DNA of 36,845 nt from Acidobacteriota bacterium (GCA_011523845.1 WTFV01000145.1:1-36845); one strand, 5' to 3'. Counted from the first letter of the stretch, positions 25,899 through 33,635 are shown. The notes: a model not told the origin generated them from the letters alone. Translations and numbers: made by a program.

Positions 25899-25982
25899 CG
25901 TACCATCAACCGTCACAAACCGTACCATCAACCGTCACAAACCGTACCATCAACCGTCACAAACCGTACCATCAACCGTCAC
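25899..25982. repeat. iteron array, 3 full 22-bp units plus an 18-bp partial unit
   Basis: Core CGTACCATCAACCGTCAC begins at 25,899, 25,921, 25,943 and 25,965. The first three are followed by AAAC, making identical 22-bp direct repeats with no spacer, and the fourth ends after the core. Head-to-tail perfect repeats of one helical period multiple, next to a Rep-like gene, are the signature of iterons bound by a replication initiator. Confidence 0.9.
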
Positions 25983-26050
25983 CGGCCCCGCCGGCGACGG
26001 TACGCGCAAACGCCCCCGCAGACCCGCCTGCCGCAGCGAGCCCCCGGGGG

Positions 26051-26068
26051 CGTACCATCCAGCGTCAC
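26051..26068. repeat. degenerate fifth iteron
   Basis: CGTACCATCCAGCGTCAC matches the 18-bp iteron core at 16 positions, in the same orientation, 86 nt after the fourth unit and 16 nt before the stop codon of the rep gene. A single isolated copy could serve autoregulation or handcuffing. Confidence 0.6.
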
Positions 26069-26083
26069 TCCGTTTCCCAGCCC

Positions 26084-27460
26084 CTACACGACGATCTCCA
26101 GGTCCTCGCGCGGCGGCAGAATGCGGTGCCCAATGATTCGCACCTCGCCCGCGGCTTCAAGACGACGGATGATCTCCCACGACCTCGCGACGAGCATGCG
26201 CCGGTTCGAGTGCACCGACGTCGGGTAGCACAGCTCCACGATCCGGTCCCGCGAGTACGGCTCGTAGCACTCCGGGTCCTGGCTCTGTACCCAGTCCTTC
26301 CTGCTGTCCGCCACAGGGATACGAGTCACGCCGGGGCGGTACCACTGGTAGGCCAGCGCCAGCTTCGCCCGGTACGCCGGCTCGGATTTCCAGCCCCAGT
26401 AGCGCAGGCGGGAACGGTCGATCGTCGGCCCCGAACGCGAGCCCGGCGGCAGGTGCACGACGATGCCGATCGCATCGTCCAGCGCGTGTGCGCCGCGCGG
26501 GATGTCGACGAGGCTCACCACCCGGCGCAGACCGCCCTTGCCGGTCTCCGGATCGCGCCACGGCACGCGCACCTCCTCGCGGTCCAGAGCGGCGCAGGCG
26601 GCCATCAGCCGCGGCCAGTACTCGTTCGGGCGCGGCCTGCGGTGCGGATAGAACCACGACAGGAACTCGCGCAGCGTCGTCTGTACCAGCACGGGGCGGC
26701 GCTCCGAACGCCGCCAGTCGCGCTTCATGACCGAGCAGAGAGCCTCGACGAAGATCCGCAGCCCCAGGTCCGCCGAACCCGCGCCGCCCCTGCTCCGCCC
26801 GGCGACCGTCGTCAGCAGGTTGTAGAGGGGCAGCGGGAGCAGTGGCCCCTGGACGTCCCGCTCCAGCTCCGGCAGCCCCCCGACGCGAAGGCCGCTGTCG
26901 AGGCGCGACTGCACCGCGAACAGGCCCCGGTTGGCGAAGAGCGAGCCGGGGCCCACCAGGGCCACCGACGTCGGCAGCAGCGGGTCCTCACGCCCGTTCA
27001 GCACCACCGGCTCCGGCAGGTTGACCCCGTCAACCACCACGGCGAGCGCCGACAGGCCGTTACACGCCGGCAGCTCCCCCAGCAGGCGGACGACGACCGC
27101 CGCCGCGCGCTCGCCGCCGGTGCCCTTGGCGCCCTTCATACGGGTGGGCAGCAGCCCCTCGCCGGCCGAGCCGAGCTCGGCCCCCCAGCCCATGTCGAAC
27201 GGTTTGACATCCTCCTTTCCCATCTCCTCGAGCCGGTCGATGAAGGCATGCAGGCGACCCTGCGCCCGCAGCGCCCGGTCCGTCTCGATCTCGCTCATCC
27301 CCGCGTTCGTCATCCGCTTCGACGCCTGCTGCAGCGCATCGAGACCGTCCACGGAGACCGCCGCGTCGAAGACCGCACGCACTCCCCCTGGTCCGTCGAC
27401 CACCTCCCACGCGCTCCGGTTGCTGTCGCGCGCGCGCCCCTTCTCCTTGCCTACAGCCAT
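26084..27460 (-). CDS. putative replication initiator (Rep)
   Basis: A 458-residue protein encoded directly beside the iterons and after the RepA-like helicase. No catalytic motif is seen, as expected for an iteron-binding initiator. The C-terminal half reads like winged-helix DNA-binding units: LLPLPLYNLLTTVAG, VLVQTTLREFLSWFYPHRRP, and TSVHSNRRMLVARSWEIIRR followed by LEAAGEVRIIGHRILPP. The N-terminal part (EIETDRALRAQGRLHAFIDR) is helical. IncQ RepC proteins are about 280-310 aa, so this one is larger. ATG 27460 shares one base with the helicase stop (TGATG), so the two are translationally coupled. The iterons lie at its 3' side. Identity as initiator is inferred from context; the fold claim is tentative. 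Confidence 0.65.
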   Translation of the reverse strand: MAVGKEKGRARDSNRSAWEVVDGPGGVRAVFDAAVSVDGLDALQQASKRMTNAGMSEIETDRALRAQGRLHAFIDRLEEMGKEDVKPFDMGWGAELGSAGEGLLPTRMKGAKGTGGERAAAVVVRLLGELPACNGLSALAVVVDGVNLPEPVVLNGREDPLLPTSVALVGPGSLFANRGLFAVQSRLDSGLRVGGLPELERDVQGPLLPLPLYNLLTTVAGRSRGGAGSADLGLRIFVEALCSVMKRDWRRSERRPVLVQTTLREFLSWFYPHRRPRPNEYWPRLMAACAALDREEVRVPWRDPETGKGGLRRVVSLVDIPRGAHALDDAIGIVVHLPPGSRSGPTIDRSRLRYWGWKSEPAYRAKLALAYQWYRPGVTRIPVADSRKDWVQSQDPECYEPYSRDRIVELCYPTSVHSNRRMLVARSWEIIRRLEAAGEVRIIGHRILPPREDLEIVV

Positions 27461-28377
27461 CAGACCGTGTCCCCCTTCTGTTGACACACGTAGCGGCGGC
27501 TGCGCCTGTCGAACTCGACCAGAACGCCGTCCTGCGGCCAGCGGCCCAGGTACGACAGCCGCCGCATGGTCGACGAGCGAGGAAGACAGCGGTGACACTC
27601 CCCGTCCACTGCATCGAAGGTGATGACCATGTCCACCGATGCGGCCAGGTCCCGCGAGTCCGCGAGCTCGCCGTCGGAACGCCGCGCGTGATGTACCACC
27701 AGCACGGCGGGACCGTTGTCGGCGACCGCGCGCAACGCGTCCATGACGCGGCGCATCCCCGCCGGGTCGCTCATCGACTCGGCACCGGCCGCCACCGCCC
27801 ACGGCGTGAACGAATCCACGATCACCACCTCGGGCGCCGAGCGCGCCAGCGCCTCGAGAAGCCGGTCGACCCCGTGCGCCGGCGACGCCACGAACACCGC
27901 GCCGCGGTGGCTGGCACTCACACCGTAGACGTGAAGGCGCTGCGCCAGCAGCTCCAGCGGCTCCTCGGTGACGATCGCCACCGGACCGGAGGGCCGGATC
28001 GTCTCCTCGCAGAACGCCTCGCCGCCCAGTCGGCAGCCGATGGCCTGCGCCAGCACCGTCGACTTGCCGGCCTTGGGCGGACCCGACAGGATCGACAAAC
28101 GCCCGCTCCACGCAAGGCCGCCGAGCACCGCCGCAGGCTTTGCAGGCGAGGCGGCCAGATCGAGCACGTCGACGAACGGCGACCAGCCCTCGTCGCCCTC
28201 CGGCTCGCCGGCAGCGCCGGGAACTGCCGATCCGCCATGGCGAGCCCGCAGATTGGCCACCGTCTCCTTGATGGCCTCCTCGATATCGGTGTCGGTGACC
28301 GTCGCCACCCAGCTCTCTTGCTCCGGGAAACCCGCACCCGGATCCGTCCGAACCTCCGAACCCTGCTCAGTACTCAA
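27460..28377 (-). CDS. RepA-like hexameric helicase (RecA-fold AAA ATPase)
   Basis: A 305-residue RecA-fold ATPase of the plasmid RepA/AAA_25 type, a DNA helicase that loads at an origin. Walker A GPPKAGKST is at about residues 99-107, VAIVTEEP (catalytic Glu region) at about 133-140, Walker B EVVIVDSF at about 183-190, and the HHAR sensor in VLVVHHARRSDGELADSRDL at about 226. The length is close to RSF1010 RepA (about 280 aa). I prefer TTG 28377, which has GGGAGGG five nt upstream. The GTG at 28407 gives ten more residues but no ribosome site. Either start overlaps the end of the Toprim gene, and the stop overlaps the rep start. Confidence 0.85.
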   Translation of the reverse strand: MSTEQGSEVRTDPGAGFPEQESWVATVTDTDIEEAIKETVANLRARHGGSAVPGAAGEPEGDEGWSPFVDVLDLAASPAKPAAVLGGLAWSGRLSILSGPPKAGKSTVLAQAIGCRLGGEAFCEETIRPSGPVAIVTEEPLELLAQRLHVYGVSASHRGAVFVASPAHGVDRLLEALARSAPEVVIVDSFTPWAVAAGAESMSDPAGMRRVMDALRAVADNGPAVLVVHHARRSDGELADSRDLAASVDMVITFDAVDGECHRCLPRSSTMRRLSYLGRWPQDGVLVEFDRRSRRYVCQQKGDTV

Positions 28378-29410
28378 CGATGCCCTCCCTCTCGATGCCG
28401 ATGTCACGCGCCAAGTCTGACCAGTCGGTCCCGGGCAACGGCCGCGAGACGACGCAGCTGCGGCCCTCCAGCTTCAGTTCCGTGCCGAGTTGTACCGCGG
28501 CGTCGATGCCCGCCTTGTCGCCGTCCGGAGCCAGCACCACCGGGCCGCGGACCGAGCACGCCCGCGACCTGAATCCGGCGGGAACACCCGCCACGCCGAA
28601 CACCGCGGCGCCGGCGAGAGGCTGAGGACGGAGGCGGCCATGGACGTCGACACGGCACAGCTGACCGATGGCGTCGAGGCGACAGACGGCCAGCGCGTCG
28701 AGCGGCCCCTCGACCAGCCAGCAGCCCTTGCCGTCGGCGCCGGGGTCGGCGCAGAAGACGCGGCGCCCGAACGCGAAGGAGGAACCCGCGACCGACGGGC
28801 GCTTGATCGGAACCCCGCGCACCGAGCACGCCAGACGGCAGCCATCCGCATCAACCGGCTCGAACTGCGCCGCCCACGTCCCGGTATCACCGGGACCGGC
28901 GAAGCGGTAGACCAGCGCCCCGACACAGGTCGCGGGCAGCCGCGGCACACAGCGGACCGATACGGCCGCGCGGAGCGGAAGCCAGCGCACCGACGGCGGA
29001 AGACGACTCGACGGTCCGATGACGCCGCGGCTGCACAGGTACCGGTAACCGGGAGAGTCCGGAGCCAGCGCGACCGACGCCGACCAGACACGCCCCGGCA
29101 GCGGGTCCGGACGCGCCGGCACCGCAGCCTGCGACGGCGGCGCGTTCCCGCCGGCGGCCGACGCCGCACCCAGGTCCCCGACAATCGCGCCCAGGTGCTC
29201 CCTGAAGAGCTGCGGCGACAGCCGACCCCCGCACTTGCGACAGCCGCCCCGCACCGGCGTGCGAGACCCCTCGGCAAACCAGCACGTGTTCTCGCCGATG
29301 CCCTGCACCGGACACGGCCCGTGCCACTCGCGGCCGATGCGCCGCCACCGCGGGCGGACGCGCAGATGCCCCTCGAGCACGGGCCAGGAGACATGCTGCG
29401 GAGCACTCAC
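28367..29410 (-). CDS. zinc-finger/Toprim primase-like protein
   Basis: A 347-residue protein combining an N-terminal CHC2-like zinc finger (His30, Cys33, Cys43, Cys57, Cys60 in HGPCP...NTCW...GCRKC) with a C-terminal Toprim domain: WLVEGPLDALAV (Glu at about 234) and LAPDGDKAGIDAA (DGD at about 294-296). This is the layout of DnaG-related primases of mobile elements and phages. The linker between them contains YRYLCSRGVIGPSS, typical of these proteins. The start is GTG 29410 overlapping the XRE stop (GTGA). With the RepB-like gene at 22,807 the element has two unrelated primases. Toprim proteins of this size may also act only as primase accessory factors. Confidence 0.8.
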   Translation of the reverse strand: MSAPQHVSWPVLEGHLRVRPRWRRIGREWHGPCPVQGIGENTCWFAEGSRTPVRGGCRKCGGRLSPQLFREHLGAIVGDLGAASAAGGNAPPSQAAVPARPDPLPGRVWSASVALAPDSPGYRYLCSRGVIGPSSRLPPSVRWLPLRAAVSVRCVPRLPATCVGALVYRFAGPGDTGTWAAQFEPVDADGCRLACSVRGVPIKRPSVAGSSFAFGRRVFCADPGADGKGCWLVEGPLDALAVCRLDAIGQLCRVDVHGRLRPQPLAGAAVFGVAGVPAGFRSRACSVRGPVVLAPDGDKAGIDAAVQLGTELKLEGRSCVVSRPLPGTDWSDLARDIGIEREGIVEY

Positions 29411-29733
29411 GAAGCAGCCCCCAGCTTCGGCTTCGATGCGCCCCGGACGCCGGCGCCGACGGCTTCGCGCGCGTACCCGCGGCGGCGCACCGCGTCGGCA
29501 GCTTTCTGCGCGCGCTCCTCGACATCGAGAATCCGGTGCAGCCGCCGTGCGACGGCCCGGTCGAGCCGCCGGCGGCCCATGACCAGACGACTCAACGTGG
29601 TAGGAGCCAGATCCGCAAGCGCGGCCAGCTTCACCTGCGGCATGCCCAGCTCGGCGATGCGAACGCGCAACGACACGACCGCCGGATCGTGGACACCGGG
29701 ACCCGGCTTCCCCGACGGCCGGCCCCGCCTCAT
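29407..29733 (-). CDS. XRE-type helix-turn-helix regulator
   Basis: A 108-residue DNA-binding protein. The HTH is VSLRVRIAELGMPQVKLAAL, then ADLAPTTLSRLVMGRRRLD (about 20-62): the helix, turn, 'recognition helix then GRR' pattern of the Cro/C1 family. A basic C-terminal tail follows. ATG 29733 overlaps the stop of the AlpA-like gene (ATGA), and the stop overlaps the next start. It is likely an autoregulator or copy-control repressor of the replication operon, by analogy with RepF-type repressors; that role is inferred. Confidence 0.75.
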   Translation of the reverse strand: MRRGRPSGKPGPGVHDPAVVSLRVRIAELGMPQVKLAALADLAPTTLSRLVMGRRRLDRAVARRLHRILDVEERAQKAADAVRRRGYAREAVGAGVRGASKPKLGAAS

Positions 29734-29981
29734 GACGCCCACCGTCCGGTACGAGAAGCGCCCGGCGCGTTGCACGCGTCGATCCAGTCGCAGACAGCCG
29801 CGGCGCTCCACCGCAACTTCTTGTCGATGCTCAGTAGCGGCGCCACGGGAAAGTCCTTCGAGCGGACCCGCCGGCGGACCGTCGACACCGAGCAGCGCAG
29901 CAGTTTGGCCACGTCCTCGATCAGCAGCACCTGCGGCAGGCCGCGCCGATCGATGCGCGAGACCGAAAGCGGGCGGCTCAC
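29730..29981 (-). CDS. AlpA/excisionase-like helix-turn-helix protein
   Basis: An 83-residue protein with a MerR/AlpA-type winged helix: LPQVLLIEDVAKLLRCSVST, then VRRRVRSKDFPVAPLLSID, then the wing KLRWSAAAVCDWID. Such small proteins on integrative elements are recombination directionality factors (Xis) or AlpA-like activators of integrase genes. GTG 29981 has GGAGGAG five nt upstream and overlaps the first XRE stop (GTGA). The integrase gene starts 458 nt away on the other strand, so a role in excision is plausible. Confidence 0.75.
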   Translation of the reverse strand: MSRPLSVSRIDRRGLPQVLLIEDVAKLLRCSVSTVRRRVRSKDFPVAPLLSIDKKLRWSAAAVCDWIDACNAPGASRTGRWAS

Positions 29982-30217
29982 CGCACTCCTCCAGCCAGGA
30001 CCTGCCGGCGGGCCTCTTCGGCCGCCCGCTCGGCGCGCTCGACCAGCTCCAGCGCGGCCTCGAACCGCTCGCGGAACCCGGAAGGCAGGGGACGGTACCC
30101 CTGGATGTAGGAACGGAACGTCGTCGCGCTCAGGCCCAGGACCTCGGCGACGGAAGCCTGGGTCAGGCCGCGCCGGGCGAGCTCGACCTTCAGGCTCTTG
30201 TCGAACGTCCTCCGCAT
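29978..30217 (-). CDS. XRE-type regulator, first gene of the replication/control operon
   Basis: A 79-residue regulator: LKVELARRGLTQASVAEVLG, then LSATTFRSYIQGYRPLPSGF (about 8-48), a clear HTH, then a charged helix (FEAALELVERAERAAEEARR) suited to dimerisation. ATG 30217 has GGAGGAGAGG three nt upstream. An in-frame GTG at 30253 would add 12 residues and lies 6 nt after a TAAGCT element, so transcription may start there and give a 36-nt leader. It probably controls its own operon and perhaps the divergent integrase promoter. Confidence 0.75.
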   Translation of the reverse strand: MRRTFDKSLKVELARRGLTQASVAEVLGLSATTFRSYIQGYRPLPSGFRERFEAALELVERAERAAEEARRQVLAGGVR

Positions 30218-30259
30218 CAGCCTCTCCTCCGGCCACGCGAGCAGTGCAGACACGGCGCA

Positions 30260-30265
30260 AGCTTA
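30260..30265 (-). promoter_or_regulatory. TAAGCT -10 element for the leftward replication operon
   Basis: TAAGCT on the minus strand is the only good -10 candidate between the XRE gene and the integrase. It is placed to start transcription near 30,253, with GGAGGAGAGG then correctly placed for ATG 30217. No clear -35 box. Confidence 0.4.
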
Positions 30266-30402
30266 CGGAGCCGTGCGCCGCCGCCACCCGCGGCCACGAG
30301 CCCCCTGCGGCATCCGGATCCCGGGCGAACAACTCGCAGTGACCCGCTGCACGGGAGAGGCGAACAAAAGGCATAACCACACGCTACCAAATCAGGCGGC
30401 GA

Positions 30403-30431
30403 TTGACGCACCCGCGGTGCGCGCCTAAACT
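30403..30431 (+). promoter_or_regulatory. sigma70-type promoter of the integrase
   Basis: TTGACG (30,403-30,408), a 17-nt spacer and TAAACT (30,426-30,431). This is the best consensus promoter in the window. The expected start is at about 30,438-30,439, on the TTG taken as start codon. The TTG within the -35 box should therefore not be used as the gene start. Confidence 0.75.
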
Positions 30432-30438
30432 GGAACAC

Positions 30439-31530
30439 TTGCCGAAAGGGGCAAGAGACGCGGCCGGGAACGGATCGGCGAAAAGGCGGAAGCGGGTCTC
30501 GGAAGGGATCTACGAGGATCGGTACGGCCTGGCGGCCACCGTCAAGGTGAACGGAAGGCAGCAGGAGATCCGCTTCCCGCCGGGAACGTCCCTGCGCAAG
30601 ATCCAGGCCGAGCGGAACCGGATGAAGGCTGCGATGCAGGCGACGCCTGCTCGGCGGGCAGGCGAACAGCACACGCTGGCGGACGACACAGACCGCTATC
30701 TTGAGCAGGTAGGCCCGCTCGTGAGCCTCGTGAACAGACGTCGAGAAATCGGGGTATGGCTTCCCAAGTTCGGCCACCTCCGGACCCTGTCCCTGCCGAA
30801 CCACGTCAACGCGCTGAACGCGCAGCTACGCGAATGGCGGGCGCAACTGGCCGCCTCGACGGTCAACCACCGGCGAAACGCCCTGACCAACCTGGTGAAC
30901 GTGCTGTACGGACCAAGAGCCGCCGCCGAGTTCGTAGAGCTGACGAGTTTCAGGCCCGATCCGCCCAAGCCGCGCTGGATCGACCGGGAACACGTCGCCG
31001 ATGTACTCAAGCAGCTGCGACCCAGCACGAAGACCGCACCGCGGCTCTGGCTGATGCACTGGACGGGAATGCGCCCGTCGCAAATGGGACGCCTGACTGC
31101 CGAGGACTTCCGTCTCCACGAACCCATCCCGTTCGTGGCGGTTCCCCGGGGCAAGCGCGGAAAGATCGCCAAGGTGCCGCTGATCGCCGAGGCGCTGAGC
31201 ACCGCACACGCGTTCATAGACGCGAACGCCTTCGGAAAGTGGTCATGCCCAAGCGCAAACAAGATGCTGCAGGCAGCAGCGGAACGAGCCGGCCGAGCAC
31301 CGTTCACCGTCTACCAGATCCGGCACTCGTTCGCCGCCGCGTTGCGGCGCACCGGCACGGACCTGGCCGACATCTCCAACATGGTCGGCCACACCAACAA
31401 GGAAATCACCGAGACATACGCACCACCAGAACTGGAGAAGCACCGCGAGGCCATCCAGCGGCTTCGCGACTCCGAAACCTCGATGGCACCTACACCGGAC
31501 CCCCATCGAGGACTGCGCCTCGTGCGCTGA
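30439..31530 (+). CDS. int: tyrosine-type site-specific integrase
   Basis: A 363-residue tyrosine recombinase that would integrate and excise the element. Arm-binding-like N-terminus (SEGIYEDRYGLAATVKVNG), core-binding domain (about 80-165), then the catalytic domain: Arg212 in WTGMRPSQMG, Lys in VPRGKRGKIAKVPL (about 238-242), Box II VYQIRHSF with Arg295 and His296 (the first His replaced by Tyr292, a common variant), His318 in VGHTNKE and the nucleophile Tyr327 in ITETYAPP. No ATG exists before residue 62; TTG 30439 coincides with the predicted transcription start, implying a leaderless message. It reads toward the tRNA-Gly gene 90 nt downstream. Confidence 0.92.
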   Translation: MPKGARDAAGNGSAKRRKRVSEGIYEDRYGLAATVKVNGRQQEIRFPPGTSLRKIQAERNRMKAAMQATPARRAGEQHTLADDTDRYLEQVGPLVSLVNRRREIGVWLPKFGHLRTLSLPNHVNALNAQLREWRAQLAASTVNHRRNALTNLVNVLYGPRAAAEFVELTSFRPDPPKPRWIDREHVADVLKQLRPSTKTAPRLWLMHWTGMRPSQMGRLTAEDFRLHEPIPFVAVPRGKRGKIAKVPLIAEALSTAHAFIDANAFGKWSCPSANKMLQAAAERAGRAPFTVYQIRHSFAAALRRTGTDLADISNMVGHTNKEITETYAPPELEKHREAIQRLRDSETSMAPTPDPHRGLRLVR

Positions 31531-31555
31531 GACAAAGGAGGCATCAAGCCGCAAA

Positions 31556-31578
31556 CGGCTGGCAGAAGCGGCTGGCAG
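31556..31578 (+). repeat. 10-bp direct repeats between int and tRNA
   Basis: CGGCTGGCAG occurs at 31,556-31,565 and 31,569-31,578. Short direct repeats between an integrase and a tRNA target are often arm-type integrase sites. With only two copies this is suggestive only. Confidence 0.35.
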
Positions 31579-31605
31579 TTGATCGCGACAACACGATAAA
31601 CCTTG

Positions 31606-31611
31606 TAGAAT
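31606..31611 (+). promoter_or_regulatory. -10 element of the tRNA-Gly gene
   Basis: TAGAAT ends 9 nt before the first base of the tRNA. The surrounding 40 nt are the least GC-rich stretch nearby. TTGATC at 31,579 is 21 nt away, too far for a standard -35, so the -35 is unclear. Confidence 0.5.
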
Positions 31612-31620
31612 CAATGATTA

Positions 31621-31695
<75 letters not shown>

Positions 31696-31702
31696 GCAAC
31701 CC

Positions 31703-32152
31703 ATGTATACGGCGCGACCGGTGAGCGACGGCTCCGACGACGGTCGCGGCCCGGGCTCCCTTCCCGAGTTCGATCTGCCGGAAGGCGTCTCGTCCCTGGC
31801 CCAGGGCCTCGCGGTCGCCGGCGAGCTCCGGGCCGCCGAGAATCTGATCATCGAAGGCAGTTTCGACGGCCGCGTCTTCGTCCCGGAACACGAAGTCGCC
31901 GTCGGCCGGCGCGGAAGGTTGAACGGCGAGGTGCTCGCCAGGGACATCACCGTGCTCGGCCGGGCAACCGGGCGGCTGGTCGCCGATCGGGTCGAGATTG
32001 CCCCCGGAGCGAGGGTCGAGGCCGAGATCGTCACCGAGCGGCTGGTGCTCGCCGACGGGGCATTCTTCCGGGGCGTGGTCGATCCGACCCGGACCGACGC
32101 CGCGTTCGCCGTATTCCGCCACGAGCGCGGCAAGCGGGGCAAACAGGAATAG
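31703..32152 (+). CDS. bactofilin
   Basis: A 149-residue bactofilin, a polymer-forming cytoskeletal protein that scaffolds cell-wall or morphology enzymes. The beta-helix core shows the typical hydrophobic ladder: LAVAGELRAAENLIIEGSFD, GRVFVPEHEVAVGRRGRLNG, EVLARDITVLGRATGRLVAD, RVEIAPGARVEAEIVTERLV, LADGAFFRGVVD. Disordered tails flank it, as is usual. ATG 31703 begins only 7 nt after the tRNA CCA, so the mRNA must be released by tRNA processing or start inside the tRNA. No ribosome site is possible upstream except in tRNA sequence. GTG 31721 is an alternative start. It probably belongs to the host chromosome, not the element. Confidence 0.85.
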   Translation: MYTARPVSDGSDDGRGPGSLPEFDLPEGVSSLAQGLAVAGELRAAENLIIEGSFDGRVFVPEHEVAVGRRGRLNGEVLARDITVLGRATGRLVADRVEIAPGARVEAEIVTERLVLADGAFFRGVVDPTRTDAAFAVFRHERGKRGKQE

Positions 32153-32204
32153 AGGCAGCCGCCGCGCCGGCCCCGGCGCACCATCGCGCGCGACGCCGGA
32201 CGAC

Positions 32205-33635
32205 ATGACGGCACGATCTCCAGCAACGGACGCGGAAGCCGTGCGGCCGATCGCGGCCCGCCTGCGGCTGGCCGAACGCGTCCGCCCGTACGCCAGCCGC
32301 CGCTGGCGGCCCGACGACCCGCCGGCGCCGACCCTCCACGTCGAGGACGTGTCCGCCATCCCCTTTCTCTCGGGCATCGCCGGCGTCGAGGAGTATCAGC
32401 ACCGGGCCAGGGTCCGTGCGGCCGCCGGCGACGCCTACGCGACGGTGACCGGCGTCGAGGCGGCCTACGAGGCCTACTGCGCGAACCCCCTTCGTCTCGG
32501 ACCGGTGACCCACATCTGCACCCGGGCGAGCGATGCGGCGTCTTCGCTCGCCGTGGCCGAGGGCTGCATGCACGGTGAGGCCTTCGATCGCGTCACGGAC
32601 CTCGCTCGCCGCCGCGGGCGACTCGTAATCCACCCGTACATGGCGATCGAACCGGTCTGGGAGCTCGCCCGGCGTGTCGCCGAGCGGACCGCCGCGAGGG
32701 TCACCGTGCTCGGCCCCCCGCCGCCGGTCACCTGGGTCGCGAACGACAAGGACCTGTTCGACGAGGTGGTGACCGCCGTGCTCGGTCCGGGCTGGACGCC
32801 GGAGACCCGGCGCGGGTCGACGGTCCGGACCCTCGCATCCCACCTGCGCGCTCTCGCGTCGGCCGGACCGGGGGTCGGCCTGAAGCGAACCCGTTGCGCG
32901 TCGGCGATGGGCAATCAGGTGTTCGAGAGCGCCGACATCCGCGCTCGGTCGGCGGAATCGATCGAGCGCACAGTCGCATCGTTCCTGAAGCGCACCGAAT
33001 GGACGCCGAACGAGACCGTGCTGGCGGTCGCCTGGGAAGCGGCGGCTGCGTCGCCGTCGACGCAGTGGTGGATTCCGCCCGCGGCCGCCGGACCGCCGCG
33101 TCTCGACGGCATCTACGAGCAGATCCTCGAGGGCGACCGCCGGGTCTTCGTCGGCAGCCGTCCCAGTACCCTGTCGAAGGCCGTTCACCGCCGACTGACG
33201 CAGGCCGCCGGACGCGTCGCCGCGGGGCTGCAGGCACTCGGCTACGCGGGCCGCTGCTCGTTCGACCACCTCGTGCTCGGCGACCCCGACGGCGACTTCC
33301 TCATCCGGTTCACCGAATGCAACGGCCGCTGGGGCGGCACCAGCACCCCGATGCACCTCGTCGACCGGCTGGTGACCCGGTCCCGCGGGACGCGGCCTCC
33401 CTATCGGGCGCAGGGCTTTACGGCCCGCCACCTGATCGGCGCCCGTTTCGACCAGCTCCTGGACCTCGCAGGCGGCGAGCTGTTCGACCCCGCACGCGGA
33501 ACGGGGCGTTTCATCTTCTACAACGTCGGGCCGCTGACCACGTTCGGCAAGTTCGACGTCATCGCGCTGGGCGAGACGCAGGCCGCGGCGGAACGGGCCA
33601 TGGAGGAGACCCTGCCGGCCCTCCTCCGCGCCTAG
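32205..33635 (+). CDS. ATP-grasp-type ligase (PGM1-like)
   Basis: A 476-residue protein. The N-terminal part (about 50-210) has a pre-ATP-grasp layout, with RLVIHPYMAIEPVWELARRV and VTWVANDKDLFDEVV. The C-terminal part has the ATP-grasp core: GLKRTRCASAMGNQVFES (phosphate-binding region, with Lys), WWIPPAAAGPPRLDGIYEQI, GRCSFDHLVLGDPDGDFLIR and the metal-binding end FTECNGRWGGTSTPMHLVDR. The ECNGRWGG stretch is a variant of the ExNxR metal site. Related proteins ligate amino acids or peptides; the substrate is unknown. It lies 52 nt after the bactofilin gene on the same strand. ATG 32205 was chosen as the first ATG after that gene; no clear ribosome site is visible. Confidence 0.75.
   Translation: MTARSPATDAEAVRPIAARLRLAERVRPYASRRWRPDDPPAPTLHVEDVSAIPFLSGIAGVEEYQHRARVRAAAGDAYATVTGVEAAYEAYCANPLRLGPVTHICTRASDAASSLAVAEGCMHGEAFDRVTDLARRRGRLVIHPYMAIEPVWELARRVAERTAARVTVLGPPPPVTWVANDKDLFDEVVTAVLGPGWTPETRRGSTVRTLASHLRALASAGPGVGLKRTRCASAMGNQVFESADIRARSAESIERTVASFLKRTEWTPNETVLAVAWEAAAASPSTQWWIPPAAAGPPRLDGIYEQILEGDRRVFVGSRPSTLSKAVHRRLTQAAGRVAAGLQALGYAGRCSFDHLVLGDPDGDFLIRFTECNGRWGGTSTPMHLVDRLVTRSRGTRPPYRAQGFTARHLIGARFDQLLDLAGGELFDPARGTGRFIFYNVGPLTTFGKFDVIALGETQAAAERAMEETLPALLRA

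Larger units (their letters stand above)
25650..26083. other. putative replication origin (oriV)
   Basis: A 434-nt non-coding interval between convergent genes. In order it contains a TCCGGATCCGGA palindrome (25,716-25,727), the GC hairpin, the long dyad, a relatively AT-rich stretch with GTAAACATTAGGGAAAACC, the iteron array and a degenerate iteron. This combination is typical of plasmid origins. I saw no exact DnaA box. Confidence 0.75.

Noticed and set aside
25899..26068. CRISPR array
   Set aside because: The 22-bp units are directly abutting, with no spacers and no cas genes; iterons explain them.
30403..30438. TTG at 30403 as the integrase start
   Set aside because: It lies in the -35 box of a near-consensus promoter, so it cannot be in the transcript from that promoter.
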